Part shown: piece after piece, positions 31,579 through 39,573 of the stretch
Numbering within the stretch: the first letter of the stretch is position 1
Layout of the letters: every line of letters starts with the position of its first letter
Origin: an uncultured Clostridia bacterium
GTDB taxonomy: Bacteria; Bacillota; Clostridia; TANB77; CAG-508
Direction: 5' to 3'
Assembly (NCBI GenBank): GCA_944386365.1
Contig: CALXAT010000005.1
Span: 44,268 to 108,267 of the forward strand
DNA length: 64,000 bases
The notes under the pieces: model-generated
The model's database searches: none
What the model was told of the DNA's origin: nothing
What the model saw: only the letters and a program-made list of their open reading frames with translations
Made by a program: the position numbers and the translations under genes

Positions 31579-31827
31579 ATCTTTCTAAATTCCATTCTTG
31601 TTCTCTTTCTTCGTGTTTAATTTGTTTTTCTGGATCTATAAAAGTATTTGTTTCCTTTTGAAAATTTCTAACTAAATTATCTTCTTCAGCAATATCAAAT
31701 TTTTTACAAATCCAAGAAATAAATTTTTCTAGAATATCCCAAAATTTATTTATTATTTTGTATAAATGGTTATTCTCTTTTTCTAACTTGTGAATTTTGT
31801 GTTTTGATACATGAGTATATGATATTT
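31577..31827 (-). pseudogene. Relaxase C-terminal remnant
   Basis: An open frame without start codon reads KLEKENNHLYKIINKF, then LVRNFQKETNTFIDPEKQ and EEREQEWNLER before a stop. The Lys/Glu coiled coil with paired LEKEN-type residues resembles the tail of the MobV relaxases, though not identical to the E1 copy. It is probably all that is left of the mobilization gene of E2 or of a related element. Homology is inferred from composition and position and needs a search. Confidence 0.45.
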
Positions 31828-31939
31828 AATTATAGATTATATATAGCAAAAAATAAAAAATCGATAAGAAAAAAGAAAATAAAAATTTTAATGATTTAAT
31901 AATAAAACATGACAGAATTGATATATAAATTTTTTTAAG

Positions 31940-32055
31940 AATTTTTAGAATTATTTATTGATATTTTATTTACATGGAATATGCACGAATAGAATTTTGT
32001 AAATACTTTAAAATCAAATGTTTACAAGATTCTACGATTATCTTGCCTACCAAAA
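31940..32055 (+). repeat. Right-end repeat 2 with tRNA-end copy (E2 right end)
   Basis: Same order as repeat 1: TTTATTTACATGGAATATG, an inverted repeat GAATTTTGTAAA/GTTTACAAGATTC, TACGATTAT, and the core as CTTGCCTACCAAAA. It is followed by about 40 bases identical to those after the intact tRNA-Tyr, including the terminator. The 31828-31939 gap has no visible gene. Confidence 0.75.
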
Positions 32056-32169
32056 AGTTGAAATTTTAACCAATTTCAGCTTTTTTTATATTTAAATAAA
32101 AGTTACAGAAAAGTATATGAAGAGGTAAAAAAGATAAGGATAAAAGTTGTAAAATTTTACTATGTTCGC

Positions 32170-32197
32170 TTGTTTTTTTTAAAATATGTAGTATATG
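32170..32197 (+). promoter_or_regulatory. Toxin mRNA promoter, locus B
   Basis: TTGTTT (32170-32175), 16 bases, TATATG (32192-32197). The preceding TGTTCGCTTG is shared with locus A, where it also overlaps the -35. Confidence 0.5.
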
Positions 32198-32279
32198 TTT
32201 GACATAGGAAATGAGAATAAGCAAGTGTGTTGCCACTTTACTTCATAGTTTTTGACTATGGGAAAGTGAGGTGGTGTTT

Positions 32280-32384
32280 ATGGTAGAATTTTTACTATTC
32301 CTAATTATAGGATTTATGATTTCCATAACTATAAACGTAGCCGTATTAACAATTATATACATAATTTGGATAAATAAGGAATAA
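32280..32384 (+). CDS. Hydrophobic type I toxin peptide, 34 aa (locus B)
   Basis: MVEFLLFLIIGFMISITINV followed by a second hydrophobic half and a short charged end (WINKE). Such small single-helix peptides are the toxins of type I systems that act on the membrane. AGGTGGTG stands before the ATG but CCAC at 32233-32236 and inner CATAGT/ACTATG pairing fold the ribosome site into a hairpin. An antisense RNA is predicted to overlap the 3' part. The peptide is a paralogue in layout, and partly in sequence, of locus A at 43580. Confidence 0.72.
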   Translation: MVEFLLFLIIGFMISITINVAVLTIIYIIWINKE

Positions 32385-32387
32385 ATA

Positions 32388-32470
32388 AAACAACACATCT
32401 TTGCTTTGGTCGGCAGATGTGTTGTTACAACTATATTGTGGCAACCACCATTTGTGGCTTTCATTTCCTA
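32388..32470 (-). ncRNA. Antisense antitoxin RNA, locus B
   Basis: Starts about 7 bases after the perfect promoter at 32504-32476 and ends at a hairpin AACACATCT/AGATGTGTT (32392-32423) followed on the minus strand by TTTTATT. It would be about 80 nt and complementary to the 3' end of the toxin mRNA, as in TxpA/RatA and BsrG/SR4 of Bacillus. The hairpin can also end the sense mRNA. Confidence 0.65.
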
Positions 32471-32475
32471 TATTT

Positions 32476-32504
32476 ATTATACAAAGTTACATTAGAATTG
32501 TCAA
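32476..32504 (-). promoter_or_regulatory. Perfect-consensus antisense promoter, locus B
   Basis: On the minus strand TTGACA (32504-32499), 17 bases, TATAAT (32481-32476). Both hexamers are fully consensus, indicating a very strong promoter. Confidence 0.8.
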
Positions 32505-32570
32505 TAAATTTTCTAAAATTTGTGAAGTAAACATAAATAATAAGAAATATCTTTTTCTCCATTGTAATAG

Positions 32571-33479
32571 GGTAAAATTTTTTATATAAAAAGCACTGGA
32601 GAAATAATTGAATACAATAGTAATATGCTAACGGTTAAAGATGTTGCTAATTCAAATGATAAAGCAAACATTTATGGTTCTATTGTAGATAATTATGAAG
32701 TAAATGATAATAAATTCCAATCAAACCTCGAAAAAATGGGAATAGAGTGGAAAATATTTTATGCAGATGACAATAATATATATTTAATAGCAAGTAATTA
32801 TATATTGGCTGAAAATGCACCAAAAACAATAAATGGTTTTTCACCTGTGTATGATAAAGAAAATTATCCATATAGTATATATTTTACCAATGTATATTCA
32901 GAATATGCAGGAACTGCTGACATAACAAGTGGATTAAAAAAATGGAATGATTTATATTGCAATAAATATGATTTAAATACAAATACTAATATGCGAAGTG
33001 TGGCTTATTTAATGGATACAGATATATGGAATATATTTACGGGAAATGGAGCAGAATATGCAATAGGAAGTCCGACTTTAGAAATGTGGATAGATAGTTG
33101 GAATGATATGGGATATACAAAACTATATTGCAATCATATAAGTCAAAATGGATATTATGTAGGTGTAGCAGATTCTCCTAATACGTTATATCAATATATA
33201 ACTAGTGAATATTTAAGTAATAGTGGATATGATAATTCTTTATATTTTCCAAATCAAACAAATAACAACAATAACTGCTATGGATATTGGCTATCCTCAC
33301 CAGCTGCCTATACAGAATTATCAAATTATTTAATGGGAATAAATGAATCTACAGGTGCTATTATGTATAGATGTGCTACATACACCGACGGATTATTAGG
33401 TTTTCGTCCTATTGTTTGCCTTTCATCTGATATTTTATTAAAAAATAATGAAAATGGAACTTTTAGTATAATAAAATAG
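32571..33479 (+). pseudogene. Headless prepilin-like surface protein gene
   Basis: The frame is open from 32571 after a TAG; the first ATG (32625) has no good ribosome site and falls inside the coding pattern (STGEIIEYNSN precedes it). The prepilin-like head is missing. The remaining 290 residues are an ectodomain: IEWKIFYADDNNIYLIASNY, then GYWLSSPAAYTELSN and GFRPIVCLSSDI near the end, the WLxSP...GFRP pattern of DUF6273-like or lectin-fold domains, related to the type 1 ectodomain at 27088. The small-protein and RHH genes are also gone, so it is a remnant cassette and probably not expressed. Confidence 0.65.
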
Positions 33480-33627
33480 TATTAAACATCAAAGTATGAT
33501 TATAGTTACAAATTACAGGGTGAAAATGTTTAAAATGCAGAACGATAATTAAAATAAGTATCTTTTATCGAGCAATCTAAAAAAACAAAGAATAGAAAAA
33601 TGTAAGGAAAACAGGATGATGTGTAAA

Positions 33628-33743
33628 CTTTTTAAATTTATTTATTAGTATTTTATTTACACAGAATATGCACGGATAAAATAGTAAAATGCTTTAAAAT
33701 TAATAACTTGCTAGGCTGTATGATTATCCTGCCTAACATAAAA
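33628..33743 (+). repeat. Right-end repeat 3, degraded (E3 right end)
   Basis: TTTATTTACACAGAATATG, CACGGATAAAAT, a weakened inverted repeat, GATTAT and CCTGCCTAACATAAAA in place of the core. A hairpin with T run follows (AAAACTTGCGAA/TTTCGTAAGTTTT, 33740-33776), probably the ancestral tRNA-Tyr terminator. The 33480-33627 stretch shows no gene. Confidence 0.65.
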
Positions 33744-33865
33744 CTTGCGAATTCATTAAATTTCGTAAGTTTTATTTTGGGCAAAGAAAAAATAGTAAAG
33801 AAACATTGAAATAAAAAATATTATATGATACCATAGTTTTAAAGTAATCATAAAGGGGAAGAAGT

Positions 33866-34588
33866 ATGTTTAGAAATAGAGGAGAAGTTCCCAATATAGA
33901 TATAGGAAAAGGGAATGAAAATGGTGGATATAGTGCTCCACATTATTCGCATTATTGGAATGGTAGATTTATTATCATACAGTATGATAAAACGTTTATT
34001 GCAATGGAATTAATTTCAGCTTTTCTTATCATTTTGATAGCAGTTGCTGTATATTTGTTTGCTTATCAGATCACATTCTATGACCCAATAGCAGAAATAA
34101 AAGAAACATTTTTAACTTTTCAATTGATTAGTATTATTGCTACAGTTATCTTAGCAGGATTGATTACAATATTGTCAAAGCAAAAAGAAACACTAATAAA
34201 AGGTTTGAGGTTAGTGGGAATCATATCATTATTAATTGTTTGTATCCATTTAGGATTAAAAATAAATTTAGACAGTCAATATAATGAAGAAACTTTTGGA
34301 GAATTTTATGAAACATATGAAGAACAAGGAAATACAAGTTCAAAAAGAGTTACAATTGGATTATCTGGAATAAAATATTTAGACAATAAAGAAGCATATA
34401 TAGAAGAGAGTGTAAATGCTTATACAAATTTTAAAATAAAAACAATATTATATATTGTCATATATTTTATTGCTATATGTATGATATTTTACTTAGCACA
34501 TAGGTTAGCAAATAGGGAGGAGAAAAAAGAAGATTTATATAAAGACGATGCTGTATTATTTGATGAAGAAGAAAATATAAAATTCTAA
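33866..34588 (+). CDS. Four-helix membrane protein, hypothetical, 240 aa
   Basis: An N-terminal Gly/Asn/His-rich soluble segment of about 45 residues, three hydrophobic helices between 46 and 130, an extracytoplasmic loop of about 55 residues (QYNEETFGEF and onward), a last helix near 195-215, and an acidic tail. AAGGGGAAG is before the ATG. No family recognised. It is the first apparently native gene after the accessory region and ends at a bidirectional terminator shared with the next, convergent, membrane gene. Confidence 0.7.
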   Translation: MFRNRGEVPNIDIGKGNENGGYSAPHYSHYWNGRFIIIQYDKTFIAMELISAFLIILIAVAVYLFAYQITFYDPIAEIKETFLTFQLISIIATVILAGLITILSKQKETLIKGLRLVGIISLLIVCIHLGLKINLDSQYNEETFGEFYETYEEQGNTSSKRVTIGLSGIKYLDNKEAYIEESVNAYTNFKIKTILYIVIYFIAICMIFYLAHRLANREEKKEDLYKDDAVLFDEEENIKF

Positions 34589-34589
34589 T

Positions 34590-34638
34590 AAAAAGATGGT
34601 TATCCATTTTAAAGTTTTGAATGGATAACCATCTTTTT
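34590..34638. terminator. Bidirectional terminator
   Basis: Perfect 19-bp stem (AAAAAGATGGTTATCCATT with its complement) with an 11-nt loop; A and T runs give termination in both directions for two convergent genes. Confidence 0.88.
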
Positions 34639-34641
34639 ATT

Positions 34642-35151
34642 TTATAATTTATCATAAAATGTATCCTTATAATCATTTGAAACAGTAGTTCCATCAGCCT
34701 TATTTACAGATGAATAAGATTTGTACAATAATACAATTAATGCAATTAATGTTACATCAACAAGATAAGGGCTTAAATAGTAGAAAAAATGATCTAAAGA
34801 AGTATAGTAGTGAATAACTTCTCCGACAACTTCACCTGAATTTGCTATTAAATTAATGAAATCATAAATAATTAACCAACCAATAGGAATCATAGTGATA
34901 ATGATAGACTTTTTAGCTGATGATAATTTACGTAGACTTAATCTATCTATAGAAATTAGTACAAAAATAAATGAAATGATTTCAAAAATAAGTCCAAAAT
35001 CAAAAGCATTATAAAATAGAGCGATTAAGTAAGTAAGCCCATCATATACAAAAATTCCTATACAAAATTTTAATAATCGAATAGCTTTATCTACATATAT
35101 TTCTTGAATATGTGCTTTATTTTTCTTATCAAGATTTTGATTATCATTCAT
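34642..35151 (-). CDS. Membrane protein, hypothetical, 169 aa
   Basis: Four hydrophobic segments around residues 27-45, 50-70, 85-103 and 128-147 with short loops; the N-terminal 20 residues are charged. No family recognised and no catalytic motif visible. Start at 35151 follows GGGGG nine bases upstream. It is transcribed toward the previous gene and divergently from the large membrane protein at 35307. Confidence 0.65.
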   Translation of the reverse strand: MNDNQNLDKKNKAHIQEIYVDKAIRLLKFCIGIFVYDGLTYLIALFYNAFDFGLIFEIISFIFVLISIDRLSLRKLSSAKKSIIITMIPIGWLIIYDFINLIANSGEVVGEVIHYYTSLDHFFYYLSPYLVDVTLIALIVLLYKSYSSVNKADGTTVSNDYKDTFYDKL

Positions 35152-35245
35152 AAGATAAAACCCCCTAAAAATATTTTATATGAAATGATAGAATATTACA
35201 ATAAAAATATATAAAATTATATGTTATTTTAAAATCAAGTAAATA

Positions 35246-35274
35246 TTGCGAAAAGAATAAGAATGTAATATAAT
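35246..35274 (+). promoter_or_regulatory. Promoter of the PTPS-related membrane protein gene
   Basis: TTGCGA (35246-35251), 17 bases, TATAAT (35269-35274). Confidence 0.6.
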
Positions 35275-35306
35275 GAAACACATAAGAAACATAAAAGGTG
35301 AGATAT

Positions 35307-36974
35307 ATGAAAAAAAGAATAAAATATATTATGGCAATTTTTATTTTTAGCATCATAATTATGCTAATAGATGTACATAATGGATATATTAAAGGTCATG
35401 ATACAGATTTTCATTTAGCAACGATAACGGCAATTGTAGATCAATTATCTTGGGATAACTTAACAGTACAAGAACCATTAAAATATATAGCAAATGGTTT
35501 AGGATATGGGACAAGATTTTTTTATCCACCAATTCCGCATCTAACAGCAGCGTATATCACAAAAATATTAAGTATTTTTAATATTGGTAATGTGGCAGTC
35601 GGAATGCGTATTACACAATGGATAACGATTTTTGCATCAGGCGTTACATTCTATCTTTTGGGAGAGAAAATCTTCAAAAATAAAAAAATTGCAATGCTAT
35701 TATCCCTATTTTATATGACAGCACCATATCATCTAGCAGAAATATTTGTCAGAGATGCTTTCTCAGAAATATTTATACCAGTTGCTATTCCATTAATTGT
35801 ACAAGGTTTACTATATCTAATTGAAAATAATCATAAACGATTTTTTCTGTGTTTTGTAGGAGGTTACACATTAGCAATATATTCTCATTTAGCCATGACA
35901 ATTTATTTCACATTAATGTTACTGGTAACGTTTTTTGTAGTGTATTTTAAACAGATATTTACAAAGAAAAATATATTATACCTAATAAAAGCTTCTGGAT
36001 TAATTCTTTTATTAACGTCTTCATTTTGGATGCCATTATTAGAAATAAAATTAAAAGGCAGTTATGGTATATTTATTCCATATTACATGACAGGAAAAGG
36101 TGGTTTGAAATATAGTACCATTTCATTAAGTGAATTATTTGCATTTAACAGAGAAATAGATTTTCATTTTATAAGATATAATCTACAGTTATTTGTAACT
36201 ATCATGTTTTTTATAAGTATATTTTTAATTATAAAGAAAAAATTGTGGAAAGAAAAATTATGGGTATTTTTATTAGCGTTTACCATTTTATCTGTTGTTA
36301 TGATAACAGATTTATTTCCTTGGTATTATACGCCAAACATTTTGCTAGCCCTACAATTTCCTTGGAGATTAGTCATTTATATAGCAATTGGGGCTATATT
36401 AATAACAGGTATATGTTTAAAGCAAATAGAAAATAAAAAATGGTTTAATACCATTTGTTGTATATTATTACTATTTACATTAGTGGGAACTTATGTGAAT
36501 ATAGACCATTTGGAGGAATCGCAAATTGATCTTAATAATATTAATAATGCAAAATGTATGGGAAATGAAAAAGAATATTTACCAGAAAAAGCTTTAAAAA
36601 ATTTAGATTATTTTAATAACCGAAATAAAGATATTATCATAGAAAGTGGTATGGGAGAAATTACCAAAACATTAGATGATGTCCCAGATTTAACATTTGA
36701 AGTAAAGACTTCAGAAACCATGACAATTGAATTACCGAGAATTTATTATATGGGATATCGATTAGAAGTAAATGGACAAGAGATTGCATTAACAGAAAGT
36801 GATAATGGCTTTTTACAAGCAACGATTCAAGAAAGTGGAACATATATTTTAACATATGAGAAAACAACGATTATGAAATTAGCGAATGTTTTAAATATAG
36901 GAACAGTACTTGCTTTAATAGGAATAACAATTATAAAAAAGAAAAAGGTTAAATTATTAGGAGAGAAAACATAG
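35307..36974 (+). CDS. Large membrane protein, PTPS-related/YfhO-like
   Basis: 555 aa from the ATG at 35307, which has AAAGGTGAG before it. Ten or more membrane helices run through the first 400 residues; a soluble beta-rich part of about 110 residues follows, then one last helix. Early motifs GHDTDFHLATI, GYGTRFFYPPIPH and, later, YSHLAMT match the 6-pyruvoyl-tetrahydropterin synthase related membrane family (PF10131), whose layout resembles GT-C type glycosyltransferases. By that analogy it may transfer a sugar from a lipid carrier on the outer face of the membrane; the substrate is unknown. Confidence 0.78.
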   Translation: MKKRIKYIMAIFIFSIIIMLIDVHNGYIKGHDTDFHLATITAIVDQLSWDNLTVQEPLKYIANGLGYGTRFFYPPIPHLTAAYITKILSIFNIGNVAVGMRITQWITIFASGVTFYLLGEKIFKNKKIAMLLSLFYMTAPYHLAEIFVRDAFSEIFIPVAIPLIVQGLLYLIENNHKRFFLCFVGGYTLAIYSHLAMTIYFTLMLLVTFFVVYFKQIFTKKNILYLIKASGLILLLTSSFWMPLLEIKLKGSYGIFIPYYMTGKGGLKYSTISLSELFAFNREIDFHFIRYNLQLFVTIMFFISIFLIIKKKLWKEKLWVFLLAFTILSVVMITDLFPWYYTPNILLALQFPWRLVIYIAIGAILITGICLKQIENKKWFNTICCILLLFTLVGTYVNIDHLEESQIDLNNINNAKCMGNEKEYLPEKALKNLDYFNNRNKDIIIESGMGEITKTLDDVPDLTFEVKTSETMTIELPRIYYMGYRLEVNGQEIALTESDNGFLQATIQESGTYILTYEKTTIMKLANVLNIGTVLALIGITIIKKKKVKLLGEKT

Positions 36975-36999
36975 AGGTTTGTTATATATAAGAATATTC

Positions 37000-37040
37000 G
37001 AAAGATGCATGGAACAAAAAAACATTCCATGCATCTTTCA
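37000..37040. terminator. Bidirectional terminator
   Basis: Perfect 15-bp stem GAAAGATGCATGGAA/TTCCATGCATCTTTC with a 10-nt A-rich loop. It separates the PTPS-related gene from the convergent 135-aa gene. Confidence 0.75.
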
Positions 37041-37048
37041 GTTTGTCG

Positions 37049-37456
37049 TCAGTTCAACTTCACAAAGTAGTCCACAAAATGGGGACTCATATCGGTATGT
37101 TCACCATTTTGATACCAGTAGGACAATTCATATTCTGAAAAGTTGATGAGAGAGCCATATGATGAGAGCATACCTTCTCTTTGTTTGAGAAAGATATCAA
37201 TTCCCCACATCCAATAGGTGTTCCCATCATGGTTGAGTCCTTCATGTCGAAAGACACGAATAACACAGTTAGCTCTTCGCGGTGATACCCGACGTACGGA
37301 GAAGCCAGAAGCTTCTATTTTGTCGATAGCTAAGGCCGCGATTTCCTCGAGGTGAGGAATAACGATGGGTTCAATTCTTGAGGACTCTTCAAGTTTTCCA
37401 GAGTTAATGGAGTTTACATTCCAAATCCGGGCAAGTTGCATTTTGTTGAACATCAT
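37049..37456 (-). CDS. Foreign-looking hypothetical protein, 135 aa
   Basis: Soluble protein with no membrane helix. Stretches such as IEPIVIPHLEEIAALAIDKIEASGF and SVRRVSPRRANCVIRVFRH read as a helix-strand fold; the end is WYQNGEHTDMSPHFVDYFVKLN-like with several aromatic residues. I recognise no family. GGAGGTAG precedes the ATG. The gene uses codons with far more G and C than the genes around it, has its own promoter (37509-37537) and a strong terminator, and is a single-gene unit like those at 2.8-3.5 kb. Probably acquired. Confidence 0.7.
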   Translation of the reverse strand: MMFNKMQLARIWNVNSINSGKLEESSRIEPIVIPHLEEIAALAIDKIEASGFSVRRVSPRRANCVIRVFRHEGLNHDGNTYWMWGIDIFLKQREGMLSSYGSLINFSEYELSYWYQNGEHTDMSPHFVDYFVKLN

Positions 37457-37508
37457 AGTCTACCTCCTTAATTAATTATAGACGTAATTTTATAGTAGCT
37501 TATATATA

Positions 37509-37537
37509 AGTATAACATGTTTTCTTTAAAAATACAA
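37509..37537 (-). promoter_or_regulatory. Promoter of the 135-aa gene
   Basis: On the minus strand TTGTAT (37537-37532), 17 bases, TATACT (37514-37509). The TTGTATTTTT start is shared with the promoter at 3623. Confidence 0.6.
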
Positions 37538-37572
37538 TGAAACGGGGGAAGGATTTAATAAATGAAAAAAAC

Positions 37573-37594
37573 AAAGGCTACATATAGAAGCCTT
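37573..37594 (-). terminator. Terminator of the 58-aa gene
   Basis: AAGGCT/AGCCTT stem overlapping the stop codon, followed on the minus strand by TTGTTTTTTTC. Confidence 0.65.
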
Positions 37595-37769
37595 AATAAG
37601 AATACAAAACATCTTCAATAATGTCAGCAATTTCAGATACAGAATGATCTGCTTGAATTAAGAAGTTAGGATGTCCTTTAAATTCTCCATTGTAAATAGA
37701 AATTGTTATTTGTCCAGTGATATTTCCAACAACTCTACTATCTTTATCATGTAATTTTACAACATTCAT
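37593..37769 (-). CDS. Small hypothetical protein, 58 aa
   Basis: MNVVKLHDKDSRVVGNITGQ, then ISIYNGEFKGHPNFLI and an acidic helical end (SVSEIADIIEDVLYSY). GGGGG lies 9 bases before the ATG and a terminator overlaps the stop, so the unit is likely real. Its base composition is AT-rich and native. No family recognised; a small beta-plus-helix regulator or phage-type protein would fit. Confidence 0.55.
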   Translation of the reverse strand: MNVVKLHDKDSRVVGNITGQITISIYNGEFKGHPNFLIQADHSVSEIADIIEDVLYSY

Positions 37770-37941
37770 GAATTTACCCCCTTTTCTTTAGTTAACAAAT
37801 GAAATTATAGCAAAGTAAAAAATAAAAATATGTCGAAACCTGTCAGAAATATAAAAAAATATTAAAAATAATTTGAAAGTATGGTAAAATAAAAAATATG
37901 AGATATAATAAAACAAAAAAATTTTAAAAGAAGGGTTGCAA

Positions 37942-38637
37942 ATGAAGAAATTAATTGTTATTATTCTAATCTTATTAATCATATTTATTGGAATGTATGC
38001 ATATAGAGAAAATAAAATAAATACGAATAGAAATAGTGAAATAACAATTGATGAAATAAATAAAATAGAAACCTATTTACAAAAAATATATATGTGGAGA
38101 GAAATTACAGGAGAAGCATTACCTACATTTGATAATATAAATGATGCTCCAGATGTTTGGACATGGGAAGTTGTAAAAAAGAATCTAGAAGAATATGAAT
38201 TATCTTATGAACAAATACAGGAAAAGGCAAAAGAATTATTTGGGGAGGATTTTAAAAAAGAATTTCCTAAGGAAGGTTATGCATATATGGAATATAATGA
38301 ACAAACGGGGAAATATTATGCAGTAGGAAGTGGATTAGACAATCAGGAAGATGTGTTTTTATTAGACAAGATTGAAAAACAAGAAAATGGATATGTGGTC
38401 CAAATTGTAGAATATCTAGAAAATTATTCAGAAGGTTATGAAACAACAAATTCAGATTATACAATTCCGATAGAAAATTTAAAAGATGAAATAATAGGTG
38501 AAGTTAAAAGTACAGATGATGAAACGGTGATACAACAACTTGTAAAAGATAATATAGATAAATTTACCAAAAAAGAAGTTAGTTTAAAAACAGATGCAGA
38601 TGGAAATATATATGTAACAAGTGTAAAAAATATGTAA
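37942..38637 (+). CDS. Membrane-anchored hypothetical protein, 231 aa
   Basis: The ATG at 37942 follows GAAGGG by 7 bases. An N-terminal helix (LIVIILILLIIFIGMYAY) anchors a soluble, acidic extracytoplasmic domain of about 200 residues that starts with a helical part (IDEINKIETYLQKIYMW) and continues in beta-type sequence (YVVQIVEYLENYSEG). No lipobox, no family recognised. It precedes a radical SAM gene by 33 bases and may be co-transcribed with the folC-thyA-folA run. Confidence 0.65.
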   Translation: MKKLIVIILILLIIFIGMYAYRENKINTNRNSEITIDEINKIETYLQKIYMWREITGEALPTFDNINDAPDVWTWEVVKKNLEEYELSYEQIQEKAKELFGEDFKKEFPKEGYAYMEYNEQTGKYYAVGSGLDNQEDVFLLDKIEKQENGYVVQIVEYLENYSEGYETTNSDYTIPIENLKDEIIGEVKSTDDETVIQQLVKDNIDKFTKKEVSLKTDADGNIYVTSVKNM

Positions 38638-38670
38638 ATAATTATGATTGTTAATAGAAGAGGGAGAAAA

Positions 38671-39555
38671 ATGGACTTAACAAAATGTGAAATATGTCCT
38701 CATAAATGTGGAGTAGATAGAACAAAAAATGAAATAGGAAGATGTAAAAGTACAGACAAAGTAAAAATTGCTTTATATTCCGTACATCATTTTGAGGAAC
38801 CATGTATCAGTGGAGAAAATGGTTCGGGAACGGTGTTTTTTTCAAATTGTAATTTAAACTGTATATATTGTCAAAATTATGAAATTAGTCAACAAGGAAA
38901 AGGAAGAGAAATTTCTATTGAAGAATTAGCAGAAATATTTATAGAACAGCAAAATAGAAATGTAGAAAATATAAATCTAGTAACGCCTACTAGTTATACA
39001 CTTCAAATAATCGAAGCCATAAAAATTGCTAAGAAAAAGGGATTAGTAATACCCATTATATACAATACAAATGGATATGAAGAAGTAGAAACATTAAAAT
39101 TACTAGAAGGATATGTAGATGTGTATTTACCAGATTTAAAATATTATGATGATGGAATTGGTAAAAAATATTCTAAAATTGATAACTATTTTGAAATAGC
39201 AACAAAAGCAATACAAGAAATGTATAGACAAGTAGGAAGTCCTGTGTTAGACGAAAGAGGTATGATAAGAAAAGGGTTGATGATAAGACATTTGGTATTG
39301 CCTAATTATATAGAAAATAGTAAGAAAGTTTTAAAATGGATAAAAGAAAATATAGATAAGAATGTATATATAGATATTATGGCACAATATTTTCCAACAT
39401 ATCAAGCCAAAAATGATAGTAAACTAAATCGAAAATTAACAAAAGAGGAGTATCAAGAAATAGAGGAATATGTGTATCAATTAGATATCAAAAATGGATA
39501 TATGCAAGAATTAGGAGAACATGAAGAGGAATATGTACCTAAATGGGATATATAG
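38671..39555 (+). CDS. Radical SAM protein, PflA-like (COG1313 type)
   Basis: 294 aa from the ATG at 38671, which has GAGGGAG upstream. The radical SAM cluster is CNLNCIYC at about residue 63-70. The N-terminal CEICPHKCGVDR is a second Cys cluster as in the pyruvate-formate-lyase-activating-enzyme-like group. GGE-type SAM contacts and the barrel continue through YVDVYLPDLKYYDD. Members of the group act on unknown proteins or small molecules in anaerobes. It stands between a hypothetical gene and folC. Confidence 0.85.
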   Translation: MDLTKCEICPHKCGVDRTKNEIGRCKSTDKVKIALYSVHHFEEPCISGENGSGTVFFSNCNLNCIYCQNYEISQQGKGREISIEELAEIFIEQQNRNVENINLVTPTSYTLQIIEAIKIAKKKGLVIPIIYNTNGYEEVETLKLLEGYVDVYLPDLKYYDDGIGKKYSKIDNYFEIATKAIQEMYRQVGSPVLDERGMIRKGLMIRHLVLPNYIENSKKVLKWIKENIDKNVYIDIMAQYFPTYQAKNDSKLNRKLTKEEYQEIEEYVYQLDIKNGYMQELGEHEEEYVPKWDI

Positions 39556-39573
39556 AATAGAGGAATGTGAAAA

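Larger units (their letters stand above)
28559..32055. mobile_element. Stacked element E2, about 3.5 kb, decayed
   Basis: Lies between the second and third tRNA-end copies. It has kept a PD-(D/E)XK nuclease gene, a full small-protein/RHH/prepilin cassette (copy 2) and an out-of-frame relaxase C-terminus, but no integrase. Its left end brought the AAAATACAAG terminator, its right end carries the same 100-nt repeat as E1. Best read as an older insertion that was displaced when E1 arrived, then lost its mobility genes. Confidence 0.65.
32042..33743. mobile_element. Stacked element E3, about 1.7 kb, heavily decayed
   Basis: Oldest of the stack. It keeps a type I toxin-antitoxin locus and a headless prepilin-like gene, and ends in a degraded right-end repeat. 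Its left terminator is the same type as that of E1. No integration or mobilization gene remains. Confidence 0.55.

Noticed and set aside
27088..33479. Diversity-generating retroelement acting on the surface proteins
   Set aside because: The lectin-like GFRP-type ends suggested this, but there is no reverse transcriptase and no template repeat in the window.
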